The position numbers and the translations under genes were made by a program. This document shows, one piece after another, positions 7,021 to 15,507 of a DNA stretch of 44,618 bases. The DNA comes from an uncultured Pseudomonadota bacterium (GTDB taxonomy: Bacteria > Pseudomonadota > Gammaproteobacteria > Burkholderiales > Burkholderiaceae). Within the stretch, counting starts at the first letter, position 1, and every line of letters starts with the position of its first letter. The stretch spans positions 1 to 44,618 of the forward strand of contig CAMLIZ010000015.1 in the NCBI GenBank assembly GCA_946480245.1, in the 5' to 3' direction. Below the pieces are notes generated by a model. It saw only the letters and a list, made by a program, of their open reading frames with translations. It did no database searches and was not told the DNA's origin.

Positions 7021-9137
7021 CAACGTTGCCCCGCCTTCGTCACTGCCGCCCGCGGAGCGCTGGCAGCTAGGCCAAGCGCCTGCATCTCGGCGATGATGGC
7101 CGCCGGAGTGAACCTGTTGATCTGGGTAGGTATGACGAATGGCGCGGAAAGGGTCTTGATGCGCGCGAAGCCCACATCCTGGGCCGACTTGAGCGACGCG
7201 AGGAAGTCGCCGAAGTCGTAGAACTTGCCCAGCGTCTTGAGCTCGTCATCGTTGTTGAGGTGGGTGACGAACCAGTTCTCGGTATTTGCGAGGATGTTCG
7301 GATGCACAGACGAAGGCTCCTGCGTGGCGTAGACAAACGCAATCTTGGCCTTCGCCCCTTCCTTGGCGATACGCGGCCATGTTGCCGTCAGGTCGGTCTT
7401 CTTGCCTACCAGGTTGTGCGCCTCCTCGACATAAAGCACCACGTTCTGAGGCACCTCCCCAGCATTAAGCTTGCCCATCTGGCGCTCGAAGATCTGGCGG
7501 GCGATGCGCTCGGAGAGGACCTCGCGGATCTCGACCGGGCCGGCTGAGAGGTCGAGGATCACGATCTTGCCGGCGTCAAGGTGGCCGATGATTTCGGTGG
7601 TCACATCCCCGGCGCGACGAGCGGAGTGATACGAGCGGTACTTCTGGATGGCGCGCCAGCCGCCAAATGGCTGCTTGCGACTGGTCTCCCGCGCCAGCAT
7701 ATTCAACAACGCCTCCAGCATGGGATCAACCCAGGAATTGCCGCGAGTTGACGACTGCAAGCCGATCGTCGGTTGGTTATTTGCTGCCTGGGTCTCTTTG
7801 AGGCCCAGGTTGATCGAGCGAATTTGCTCGAACCAGCCGCATGCCTCGGGCAGCGCGACACGGTCGTCAGAAGGAGCCTGCACACCCTGCGAATTCCCTT
7901 GTTGCTGGGCATACGCGTTCATCTGGTCCAAAAGCTGCTTCGATCGTGGCAGCTCCACCCTGAAGCCGGCAGGTGCGGGGTACCCGGCGCGATGCAAGAT
8001 GCACTGGAACACGGCAACGTGACGCTCCCATCGCAAATGCTCACTGCGCTCACTGACGTCCGGCTCCTCCAGGGTGGCGCCCATGAATGCGTCCAGGTCT
8101 TGTCCACCGAAGGGCGAAGTGTCCCGTTTGTGCAGTGCCTGGATGAGATTTAGGCCTTGTGCCGGCTCCTGGTAGAAGTTCGCGCGCAGGTCTTGAAAGT
8201 TCGGCGTCTCGATGGCCCGGTATCGCACGACGCGATCGATGAACACTTCAGCGATGGAGCTGCCGTCGTCTTGATGGTTGGCGTTCGCATATTCGCCGTT
8301 GACATCAAAGATCAACTGTCCAACGCGGATGTCAGATTTCATCGCGGCCAGCGCCACGGCTGACACCGTCGTCTTCACAGTGTTCGACTTACCTGTGCGA
8401 GTCATGCCAAGCACTGCTGTACGCCGCGCCAGGAAGTCGGCTGGCTGAATCTGCACCTTCACCAACGGTTCGCTGTCGCCTCTATGCAGGCGCGCAGTGG
8501 AGGTGTAGCGCACAGTCCCCATATCGATCGGTTTGGGCGTGTCCTTGAATCCTGCCTTGATTGCCTCGTCGCGCGCCTTGGCACGCACCTCTGGATTCAC
8601 GTGATTTACGATCAACTCGAGAGCCGTGTCCCGAGGTTTGAATGCGCGCATGCGCGACAGACTCATGAAGTTCTCGATGTCACTGCCGAGTCGCAGCTCG
8701 CCGCACTCCATGAAGAACGTGCCAAGCACGCGGCAGCGCATGCCGCCCCATTGCAGCTCGCTGGCCGTCATTGGGTCCAACCCGTCGTTCACGTCGCCAG
8801 GTAGGCGCTCGGTCTCGCGCCGTCGTTGATGGTGTTCGATCCGTGTGCGAACCATGTCGCCGTCCTGTGGCAAAGGCGCCGGGCCCAACACGCGCAGCAG
8901 TACGACCTCCTGGTCGATAGGTGACGCTGCGTCGAAACGCCCAGGGTCGAACCCCGCCGCCAACAGGAATGAGTTGTGGGGCAAACCGTTGACAGCGTGT
9001 TTGAAGGCATCGTTCGTTTGAACGAAACACTCGTCGTACTTGAGGTTGTAGACGTAGCCCACAAACGATTTCCCGACATCTCCGATTAGCCGCGTCAGCG
9101 GGTTGTCGGAGATGATCGTGCGCAAAACAGTGTCCAT
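7020..9137 (-). CDS. HerA-type hexameric ATPase/DNA translocase
   Basis: A 705-residue ATPase of the HerA/FtsK superfamily (DUF87 type). An N-terminal beta-barrel-like region of about 230 residues precedes the Walker A motif GMTRTGKSN at about 244-252. Further motifs are LIFDVNGEYAN near 276-285 and the Walker B motif VVLYVEEAHN at about 566-575. Such proteins form hexameric rings that pump DNA into the nuclease NurA. The ATG has GGGAGG five bases upstream and starts 30 bases after the methyltransferase stop. Its end overlaps the NurA start by one base. Known bacterial defence systems use HerA with SIR2 or DUF4297 partners; pairing with a methyltransferase and NurA here points to a related role. 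Confidence 0.85.
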   Translation of the reverse strand: MDTVLRTIISDNPLTRLIGDVGKSFVGYVYNLKYDECFVQTNDAFKHAVNGLPHNSFLLAAGFDPGRFDAASPIDQEVVLLRVLGPAPLPQDGDMVRTRIEHHQRRRETERLPGDVNDGLDPMTASELQWGGMRCRVLGTFFMECGELRLGSDIENFMSLSRMRAFKPRDTALELIVNHVNPEVRAKARDEAIKAGFKDTPKPIDMGTVRYTSTARLHRGDSEPLVKVQIQPADFLARRTAVLGMTRTGKSNTVKTTVSAVALAAMKSDIRVGQLIFDVNGEYANANHQDDGSSIAEVFIDRVVRYRAIETPNFQDLRANFYQEPAQGLNLIQALHKRDTSPFGGQDLDAFMGATLEEPDVSERSEHLRWERHVAVFQCILHRAGYPAPAGFRVELPRSKQLLDQMNAYAQQQGNSQGVQAPSDDRVALPEACGWFEQIRSINLGLKETQAANNQPTIGLQSSTRGNSWVDPMLEALLNMLARETSRKQPFGGWRAIQKYRSYHSARRAGDVTTEIIGHLDAGKIVILDLSAGPVEIREVLSERIARQIFERQMGKLNAGEVPQNVVLYVEEAHNLVGKKTDLTATWPRIAKEGAKAKIAFVYATQEPSSVHPNILANTENWFVTHLNNDDELKTLGKFYDFGDFLASLKSAQDVGFARIKTLSAPFVIPTQINRFTPAAIIAEMQALGLAASAPRAAVTKAGQR

Positions 9138-9167
9138 TGTTCCTCCCAATTCTTGGCATCAAGCGCG

Positions 9168-10115
9168 TTACACAGAGGCCAGAAACTGCGTCGAAGCAGT
9201 GCGTGAGGCCGTGCGTTTCTTGGGCAACTGAGTGCCCCTGGTCAGCTTCGGTGGCGCCGGCAGCTTCAGGTTTGCGTAGAACATCACCTCATTGGCCATC
9301 GGCCGCGCGAGATGGGTCGAGTATTGGAGCGAGAAGTTTGACCGCGTCATTTCGCTGTACAGGCCCCGGATCTCGGGGACATCATCGTAGGTAATCAGCA
9401 GGGGGTGAACCGTGACCTGAGCACAGCGCGCGATGGCCTCGTGGTCTGCGTGCTGGTAGTGATTGCGATATAGCTGGCTGCCCTTCACGTAGTACGGCGG
9501 ATCCAGGTAGATCAGCGTCTTTTCGGGGAAGCCGGGACTGCAGTCGATAAGCAGGTCTAACGCATCTATGCCGAGCACGGTGATGCGGTCCCGCACGGCG
9601 CCAATGGCGCGCACCCGCGCAATCAAATCGTCGGGCTTGTAGCGGGCGTCGAGCTTGTATGCGCCAGCCTGTTCTTTGCCTCCGATGACGCCACCGGCGA
9701 GAATGCCGGAGCGGCTGGTTCGGTTGAGGAAGAATGCAGCGAAACCGAGCTCGAGCTGCGAATGCCTTTCTGGGTCGGCAACCATCGCCTGAAAGCGCGA
9801 TCGCGACTCCATGGTGACCGGAGTCTCGCGGATCATGCCGGCGAATGCCACGGATTCGCGAACGACAGATTGCCAGAAGGCGTAGATCAGGGGGTCGGCA
9901 TCGTTGATTACGATGTGCTCGACGTAGCCTTGCAGCAGTAAATAGAGTGCCGCACCGGCGCCCCCAGCGTATGGCTCGACATACCAGCCGCCCTTCAGGT
10001 CGTTGTTCTCGATGACGCTGGCCAGCCATGGCCCCAGACGCCCTTTCCCACCGGGATAGCGAAGCGGGCTGGCGAAGTAGCCGGAGAATCGGCTCGGCTT
10101 GCCTGGACGTCGCAT
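9168..10115 (-). CDS. D12-class (Dam-like) DNA adenine N6-methyltransferase
   Basis: A 315-residue S-adenosylmethionine-dependent enzyme that methylates adenine in DNA. Motifs follow the D12/alpha-type order: SPLRYPGGKGRLGPW at about 16-30, the cofactor-binding motif EPYAGGAGAAL at 47-57, FFLNRTSRSGI at about 128-138 and the catalytic DPPY at 205-208. The variable region in the middle should set target specificity. The chosen ATG is preceded by GAGGAAAAC; an earlier in-frame start at 10172 would run into the M48 reading frame and is less likely. As the first gene of the operon it probably marks host DNA so that the HerA-NurA pair attacks only unmarked DNA. That role is inference. Confidence 0.88.
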   Translation of the reverse strand: MRRPGKPSRFSGYFASPLRYPGGKGRLGPWLASVIENNDLKGGWYVEPYAGGAGAALYLLLQGYVEHIVINDADPLIYAFWQSVVRESVAFAGMIRETPVTMESRSRFQAMVADPERHSQLELGFAAFFLNRTSRSGILAGGVIGGKEQAGAYKLDARYKPDDLIARVRAIGAVRDRITVLGIDALDLLIDCSPGFPEKTLIYLDPPYYVKGSQLYRNHYQHADHEAIARCAQVTVHPLLITYDDVPEIRGLYSEMTRSNFSLQYSTHLARPMANEVMFYANLKLPAPPKLTRGTQLPKKRTASRTASTQFLASV

Positions 10116-10141
10116 GTGTATGTTTTCCTCAAGGGCTGTGT

Positions 10142-11327
10142 TCACGTCGGTATTCTCTGCAGGAGCGACCAAGCGGCATCGGTCATTCGACTGCAGGAGT
10201 GTCGCTCAGCATGTAGCGCTGTAAGACGGTGCAGCGCCTTGCAGAGTTGCAGGCCCAGCACGTACGTCACCACTTCCGGTCGGCGGGCAACTTGCGCTGC
10301 GCCAATCGCGCGCTCGAAGCGTTCGCGCAGCGGCGGGTGCATGTCACCCAACCCGCCCTCGGCGGCCAGCGCGTTGCGAAGCCAGCCGTGCGCTTGGTCG
10401 CTCTCGGCCTGGTGGGCCACCTCGGCCCAGCGGGCTGCAAAGTCCGGCGGCGGGGCGGGCCGGGTGGCTGCCTGGTGAAACGTGTGCTGCACATAGCGGC
10501 TGTAGTGCGCAGTGGTCAGGTTGGTGCGCTTGAGCGCCGATGCGGCCACATCAGCGCCCACCTGTTCGGCCGCTGCAGCATCGGCCCGGTACTCGTTGGC
10601 GCGTGCCAGCACGAACGAGTAGGCATTGAAGTAGGGCGCATACCAGCCCACCCTGCGTTGCAGGGCTCGGCCCGCTGCGCCTTGCCACTGCTGCGACATG
10701 CCCTGCACGGTGCCCCACCCGGCGCGCAGGCGGTAGATTAACGCGGCAAACCGGCTGTGCGAGCCCCCCAGGTGGCCGTATTCATGCGCCACCACGGCCA
10801 GCGCCTCTTGCTGGGCCAGGCTGTCGAGCAGCGGCACGCCCAGGATCAGGTGGTTGCGTGAAGGGCCCACCAGGCCAAAGGCAGGCCGCTGCAACACGGC
10901 CGCGTTCAGGTCATCGGTGACCAGCACGTGGTGAAAGCGGGGCCCGTTCATGCGGCGGCGCATGTCGTCCATGGCCTCGAACAGTGCCGGCGCGCACACG
11001 AGTCAGTGCCAGGCCTTGAGGCTTGGGAAGGCGGGTAAGCAACGCCGACATCGACGACTTCACCAGCAGCCACAGCGGCACTGCCGCCAGCACCGTCGCC
11101 TTGCCCACGCCGGCCAGCAGGCCCAGCGAGTGCAGGTCGCCAAACCACAATGCAAAAGGCAGGGCCACGAGCGCCAGCGCACTGGCGCCGGCGGTACCGA
11201 TCACCAGCGCGAGGATCAGAAAGCCCAGTGCGGCAAGCAGGGCCACATTGATCTTGTAGGCCAGCGGCGCCTCGCGGCTCTTGGCTTCAAGCCGCGCCAC
11301 CATGCGTTCGAATTCGGGCAATTCCAT
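10142..11327 (-). pseudogene. M48-family metallopeptidase gene, frameshifted
   Basis: Two adjoining reading frames together make one M48-type membrane zinc peptidase. The first (from ATG 11327, after GGAGGAG) gives about 112 residues with two membrane helices and ends in sense at LPKPQGLALTR near 10995. The second continues at once with CAPALFEAMDDMRRRM and carries the zinc motif HEYGH (about 10774-10786) and the domain that follows. The two frames meet at about 10990-11000, where one extra base (or two missing) would explain the shift; the spot is GTGTGCGCGCC. Either the gene is broken or the read has an error there. The last 25 residues next to the island look unlike typical M48 ends and may be replaced sequence. 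Confidence 0.72.
10157..10199. repeat. Pair of 9-base direct repeats upstream of the island operon
   Basis: CTGCAGGAG occurs at 10157-10165 and again at 10191-10199, 34 bases apart from start to start. Both copies lie about 40-85 bases upstream of the methyltransferase start, inside the tail of the M48 frame. They could be operator half-sites for the island operon or the trace of a duplication at the island edge. The match is short, so chance is not excluded. Confidence 0.35.
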
Positions 11328-11343
11328 GGATGCGGTCTCCTCC

Positions 11344-12228
11344 TCATGGCGGCGCCTGCACTGCGCCGGCTAGTTTCTTGAACAGCTTCTTCCGGCACCG
11401 CGGAAAGTTCACGCATCCCCAAAACGCAGTGCCGTCCTTGCCCGCCGTGCGCTCCACCATCTTCACGCCGCAGCTCACGCACGTGGGCCGCCAGTACTCG
11501 CCCTCCAGCGCCACCTGCAGCAGCGCCTGCTGCTGCTCGGGCGTGCGGGTGTCGATCAACTCCAGCAGCCGCCTCACGTCCAGCAGGTGCACTCCGTTGT
11601 CGCGTGCAAAGGCCTGCGCGTCGTCGCTGAAGGTGGAGGTGGTGGCGAACTGGCCGCGCTTCACGTTGTGCGCGGCCATCACGCCGCGCAGCTCGCGGAT
11701 CTTGTCCACGCCCACCTGCCTGCCTTGCCAGTGCTTGCATTGCACCAGGCTCGCGGGGCGGCCGGGCTGGTGGCGGCTGTAGAGCCAGATGTCCACGCCG
11801 CCGTCGGCGCCGTGCGATTGCGCCTGGGTCACAAAGCCGGCTTGCTGGAAGAGCGCTTCCACCACCGCTTCGAAGCGGCGCCACTCGATGACGTGGAACA
11901 CGGCCTTGCTCCAGGCGGTGGGCCGTGCGGGCGGTGAGGTGGTCTCGCGTGGCGCAGGCTGCGCCGGCGGCCTGGCGCCGCGGTGCATGCGCGGCTCGGG
12001 CATGGCGGTGCCTTCAAGGGGCTGGCGCCGGTGCCACCACAGCAGCGCACCGCCAATGGCCAGCAGCACCAGGCCCACGGGCACCATGCCGCCCAGCGCC
12101 TTGCCAAGCGGCGAGCCGCGCAGCAGCAGCGGCGCCATGGCCAAGCCCGCGCCCAGCAGCATCAGCTGCAGTGCCTTCTCCTGCGTGCGACGCAGCGCAC
12201 GCGTCTGCCGCTTGCTGGGCCGTGCCAA
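11344..12228 (-). CDS. Membrane-anchored Mrr-type endonuclease with topoisomerase zinc finger
   Basis: A 294-residue protein with two membrane helices (about 22-37 and 48-66), a Pro-rich linker, an Mrr-like restriction endonuclease domain (about 108-225) and a C-terminal topoisomerase-type zinc finger (C250, C253, C272, C278). The nuclease core is clear: HGADGGVDI with D146, then LVQCKHW with the Q163-C-K165 triad. Proteins of this build are widespread and often labelled restriction endonuclease, but their membrane anchor makes a true restriction role uncertain. I chose a TTG start at 12228 after GGAGGGAG because the protein then begins with a typical charged stretch. Another TTG lies at 12267 and an ATG at 12162. 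The M48 gene follows 16 bases later, probably in one operon. Confidence 0.78.
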   Translation of the reverse strand: MARPSKRQTRALRRTQEKALQLMLLGAGLAMAPLLLRGSPLGKALGGMVPVGLVLLAIGGALLWWHRRQPLEGTAMPEPRMHRGARPPAQPAPRETTSPPARPTAWSKAVFHVIEWRRFEAVVEALFQQAGFVTQAQSHGADGGVDIWLYSRHQPGRPASLVQCKHWQGRQVGVDKIRELRGVMAAHNVKRGQFATTSTFSDDAQAFARDNGVHLLDVRRLLELIDTRTPEQQQALLQVALEGEYWRPTCVSCGVKMVERTAGKDGTAFWGCVNFPRCRKKLFKKLAGAVQAPP

Positions 12229-12558
12229 GGTCTGCCGTCTCCCTCCGAGGTGACGTGGGCGCGGCAACGTCGTGTGGTGTGGTGTGGGCCCGCGCTTGGC
12301 CGAGCAGCGTAGCGGCCCAGGCGCCGCGTGGCGAGTGGCGTATTCACGTTGACGCTAACCCTTGAGCAGCAGTGCGTGAACGGCGCTGGCGGATTCGCAT
12401 GCGCGGCAAAACCACGCGCGCCTCAGGGCGCATCCGATCGGCACCGGCCTTCGTATAGGTCACGGACGGCCGGCATCCGAAGCGGTGGCGGGCGTCGAGA
12501 CCGCCCGGGCTTGGCTCGCTGCGCCCGGGCTTTGCTGAACCGCCAAGGAGACACACGC
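12229..12558. promoter_or_regulatory. Divergent intergenic region
   Basis: About 330 bases between the Mrr-like gene (leftward) and the DUF4331 gene (rightward) hold no gene I can support. Promoters for both directions should lie here. A pair CATCCG (12431-12436) and CGTATA (12452-12457), 15 bases apart, has the spacing of an ECF-type promoter and would face the DUF4331 gene, which fits the ECF sigma factor encoded downstream. This is a weak, by-eye candidate. AAGGAG at 12545-12550 is the ribosome site of the DUF4331 gene. Confidence 0.3.
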
Positions 12559-14082
12559 ATGACCTGCCCTTCTGCCATGCGGCGACTGCCGCTGCACCTT
12601 GCCGTGGCCGCCGCCAGCGCGCTCGCGGCCGCCACCCCATCCTGGGCGTCGAGCCATCGCGAGGCTCCGTCGATCACGATGCACCCCAAGGTCGACGCCA
12701 CCGATTTCTACATGTTCGCCAGCTACGAGTCTGGCCGCGACGGCTACGTGACCTTGCTGGCCGACTACGTTCCGCTGCAGGACCCTTACGGTGGGCCGAA
12801 CTACTTCATGCTCGATCCGGATGCGCTGTACGAGATCCATGTCGACAACAACGGCGACGCCAAGGAAGACCTGACCTTCCAGTTCCGGTTCAACCAGAAG
12901 CTCGAGGGCGTGACCCTGCCCATCGGCGGCAAGAACGTGGCGATCCCCCTGTTGCAGGCGGGCACGATCAGCCAGGTCAGGGATCCGTCGCTGAACGTCA
13001 AGGAGACCTACACGGTCGACATCGTGCGCGGCGACCGGCGCACAGGCTCCCGCACAGCGCTCACCAACGCCAGCGGTGGCGGCACCACCTTTGACAAGCC
13101 GGTCGACAACATCGGCACCAAGACCATCCCGGATTACGCGGCCTACGCGGCCAAGCACATCCATACGGTCAACATCCCCGGCTGCTCGATGCCCGGGCGC
13201 GTGTTCGTCGGGCAGCGCAAGGATCCGTTTGCGATCAACGTCGGCGCCATCTTCGATCTGGTCCACGCGCCGGTGTCCTTCATCACCGACCCGACCAAGA
13301 TCAATGCCGCGCACGACGACCTGGCCGACAAGAACGTCACCACGCTGGCGCTCGAGGTGCACAAGAGCTGCCTGACCAACGGCAGCGACCCGGTGATCGG
13401 AGCGTGGACCACCGCGAGCCTGCGGCAGGGCCGGCTGATCGACCCGGCACCGCGCTCCGGCCTCGGTACCGCCAGCCGCTCGGGCGGTGCCTGGGCGCAG
13501 GTGTCACGCCTGGGCATGCCGCTGGTCAACGAGGTGGTCATCGGCCTGCCCGACAAGGACCGCTTCAACGCGAGCAAGCCGAAGGACGACGCGCAGTTTG
13601 CCGACTACGTCACCCACCCCACGCTGCCCGCGCTGATCGAGATCGCGCTGGGCCTGCCGGGCACTGCGCCGACCAACCTGCCCCGCACCGACCTGACCAC
13701 CGTTTTCCTCACCGGCATCCCCGGCGTCAACCAGCCGGCGCAGCCCACGGCCTCGGAGATGTTGCGCCTGAACACCGCCACGCCGGCCACGCCGCTGGCG
13801 CAGCAAAAGCGCCTTGGCCTCGTCGCCGGGGACGCGGCCGGCTTCCCGAACGGGCGGAGGCCGCACGACGACGTGGTCGACGTGTCGCTGGCTGCCGTGA
13901 TGGGCGGCTTGTGCGTGCTCAACGGCGACACCGACGCGCTGCACCTGGGCGCCAGCTGCAAGCCCTCGGCGGTGCCGTTGGGCGACACCGCGCTCAAGCT
14001 GCACGACGGCGTCGACCAGGCCCAGGTGCCGCTGCTGCCCGGCTTCCCATACCTCAACACGCCGCTGCCCGGCGCGCAGTGA
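12559..14082 (+). CDS. DUF4331 family secreted protein
   Basis: A 507-residue exported protein of the DUF4331 family. A signal peptide occupies about residues 1-31 (basic MTCPSAMRRLP, hydrophobic stretch, then SWASSHREAP). The family hallmark follows at once: SSHREAPSITMHPKVDATDFYMF, and then DPDALYEIHVDNNGDAKEDLTFQFRF. The start ATG has AAGGAG 8 bases upstream; the longer open frame back to 12328 has no support. Four further genes follow in the same direction up to the HupE-like gene and then the sigma and anti-sigma genes. Its biochemical function is not known; it is probably periplasmic or surface-exposed and part of the ECF-controlled group. Confidence 0.88.
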   Translation: MTCPSAMRRLPLHLAVAAASALAAATPSWASSHREAPSITMHPKVDATDFYMFASYESGRDGYVTLLADYVPLQDPYGGPNYFMLDPDALYEIHVDNNGDAKEDLTFQFRFNQKLEGVTLPIGGKNVAIPLLQAGTISQVRDPSLNVKETYTVDIVRGDRRTGSRTALTNASGGGTTFDKPVDNIGTKTIPDYAAYAAKHIHTVNIPGCSMPGRVFVGQRKDPFAINVGAIFDLVHAPVSFITDPTKINAAHDDLADKNVTTLALEVHKSCLTNGSDPVIGAWTTASLRQGRLIDPAPRSGLGTASRSGGAWAQVSRLGMPLVNEVVIGLPDKDRFNASKPKDDAQFADYVTHPTLPALIEIALGLPGTAPTNLPRTDLTTVFLTGIPGVNQPAQPTASEMLRLNTATPATPLAQQKRLGLVAGDAAGFPNGRRPHDDVVDVSLAAVMGGLCVLNGDTDALHLGASCKPSAVPLGDTALKLHDGVDQAQVPLLPGFPYLNTPLPGAQ

Positions 14083-14093
14083 AGGAGCACACG

Positions 14094-14369
14094 ATGAAAC
14101 GCCATGCCTTCTCTCTGGCTGCCCTCGTTGCCGTCTCCGGCGCGCTCGTGGGCTGTGGCGGCGGTGGCGGCAGCGACGGCTCGCAAGAGCCGGGCGCACC
14201 CGCCCCAGGGCCGCTGGAAGCGGTGCCTCCCAGCGCCAGCGCGTCCAGCGGGGGCCTCGTGGCCTACCTGCTCGCGCTGGTGGCGCAGGCGCCTGACGAC
14301 CGCGAGCCGGTCTCGCTGCAAGGCTTCGAGCCGCCGCTGCCAGATGACCAGGAACCGCAGTCGCTCTAG
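14094..14369 (+). CDS. Small secreted lipoprotein, unknown function
   Basis: A 91-residue protein starting 11 bases after the DUF4331 stop, with GAAGGAG upstream of its ATG. It has a clear lipoprotein signal: MKRHAFSLAALVAVSGALVGC, with the lipobox cysteine followed by a run of glycines. The mature part is short and rich in Pro, Ala and acidic residues, with one hydrophobic stretch (GGLVAYLLALVAQA). I do not recognise a family. The position suggests it works with the DUF4331 protein. A role as membrane-attached partner is only a guess. Confidence 0.75.
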   Translation: MKRHAFSLAALVAVSGALVGCGGGGGSDGSQEPGAPAPGPLEAVPPSASASSGGLVAYLLALVAQAPDDREPVSLQGFEPPLPDDQEPQSL

Positions 14370-14376
14370 CCGCGCG

Positions 14377-15507
14377 ATGCGCAGCCCGCGCCGCTGGCTG
14401 GTGGCCCTGGCCTGCGTGGCGGGTGCGCTCGCGGCCGGCCACGCGCTGGCCGTGCCGCTGGTGCCGGCTGCCGACGACGAGGTCGTCGAGCGGCTGCCGG
14501 CGTGGCGCGTCGGCAGCCGCGCGGCCGTGCCGCTGGATGCAACGGCCGCGCTGGCGCAGGCGCGAACGCTGATGCGCGACGCGCGCGAGCGCGGCGACCC
14601 GCGCCCGGTCGGCCGGGCGATCGCGCTGCTGGCGCCCTTCGCCGACGGCGCGGCCGCCCGTCCCGAGGTGGTGTTGGCGCTGGCCGGGGCGCTGGACTAC
14701 CTGCACGACTTCGACGGCGCCATGCAACGCCTGCGCGCACTGGTGGCTCGCGACCCGGCCCAGCCGCAGGCGCGGCTGATGCTCGCCACGCTGGAGCGGC
14801 TCAAGGGCCGCTACGACGCCTCCGACCAGCAATGCCGAGCCCTGCTTGCGGCGGGCGCGATGCTGCATGGCCAGGCCTGCCTGGCGGAGAACCTCTCGTT
14901 GCGCGGCGACAGCGAGCGCGCCCGCGCGCGGCTGGAAACCCTGCTGCCGGCCGCCCGAGGCGACGAGCCGGCCTGGCTGCTGACCTCGCTGGCTGAAATG
15001 GCCGAGCGTGATGGCCGCGACGACGACGCGGAGCGCCGCTGGCGTCAGGTGCTGGCACTGGCGCCCGACGCGTATGCCCGCCTGGGCTTGTGCGACCTGC
15101 TGCTTCGCAAGGGGCGCGGCAACGAGGCGCGCGCGCTGCTGGCAGGCCAGCCCGACAGCGACGCAGCGCTGCTGCGCATGGCGGAAAGCGCAGACGACGA
15201 GACCGGCCGCCAGGCGGCAGCGACCCTGCGCGCGCGCTTCGCCCAGGCCGCGCTGCGGCCGGGCGCTGCCGTGCTGCATGCGCGTGAGCGAGCACGCCTG
15301 GCCCTGCACGTCGACCACGACCCGGTGGCTGCGCTGAAGTGGTCACTGGCCGATCTGACGCTGCAGCGCGAGCCGGCGGACCTGGTGTTGCTGGCCGAGG
15401 TGGCGCGCGCCAACAGCGGCGCCGCAGCGGCGCAGGCGCGGCAGGCACTCCAGTCGGCCTTGAACGAAAGCGGACTCCATGACGCACGCATCGATCGCCT
15501 GCGCTGA
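14377..15507 (+). CDS. Periplasmic TPR-repeat protein
   Basis: A 376-residue protein with an N-terminal signal sequence (MRSPRRWLVALACVAGALAAGHALA) and a mature region made of repeated helical pairs of TPR type, for example around GALDYLHDFDGAMQRLRALV, and AEMAERDGRDDDAERRWRQVL. Such scaffolds bind protein partners. The ATG lies 7 bases after the lipoprotein stop; no strong ribosome site is visible, so it may be translated by coupling. Its end overlaps the HupE-like gene by 29 bases. It is specific to this DUF4331-HupE type of cluster as far as the context shows; the partner is not known. Confidence 0.75.
   Translation: MRSPRRWLVALACVAGALAAGHALAVPLVPAADDEVVERLPAWRVGSRAAVPLDATAALAQARTLMRDARERGDPRPVGRAIALLAPFADGAAARPEVVLALAGALDYLHDFDGAMQRLRALVARDPAQPQARLMLATLERLKGRYDASDQQCRALLAAGAMLHGQACLAENLSLRGDSERARARLETLLPAARGDEPAWLLTSLAEMAERDGRDDDAERRWRQVLALAPDAYARLGLCDLLLRKGRGNEARALLAGQPDSDAALLRMAESADDETGRQAAATLRARFAQAALRPGAAVLHARERARLALHVDHDPVAALKWSLADLTLQREPADLVLLAEVARANSGAAAAQARQALQSALNESGLHDARIDRLR

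Noticed and set aside
12328..12558. N-terminal extension of the DUF4331 gene back to 12328
   Set aside because: The signal peptide begins at 12559 directly after an AAGGAG site; the extension is not protein-like.
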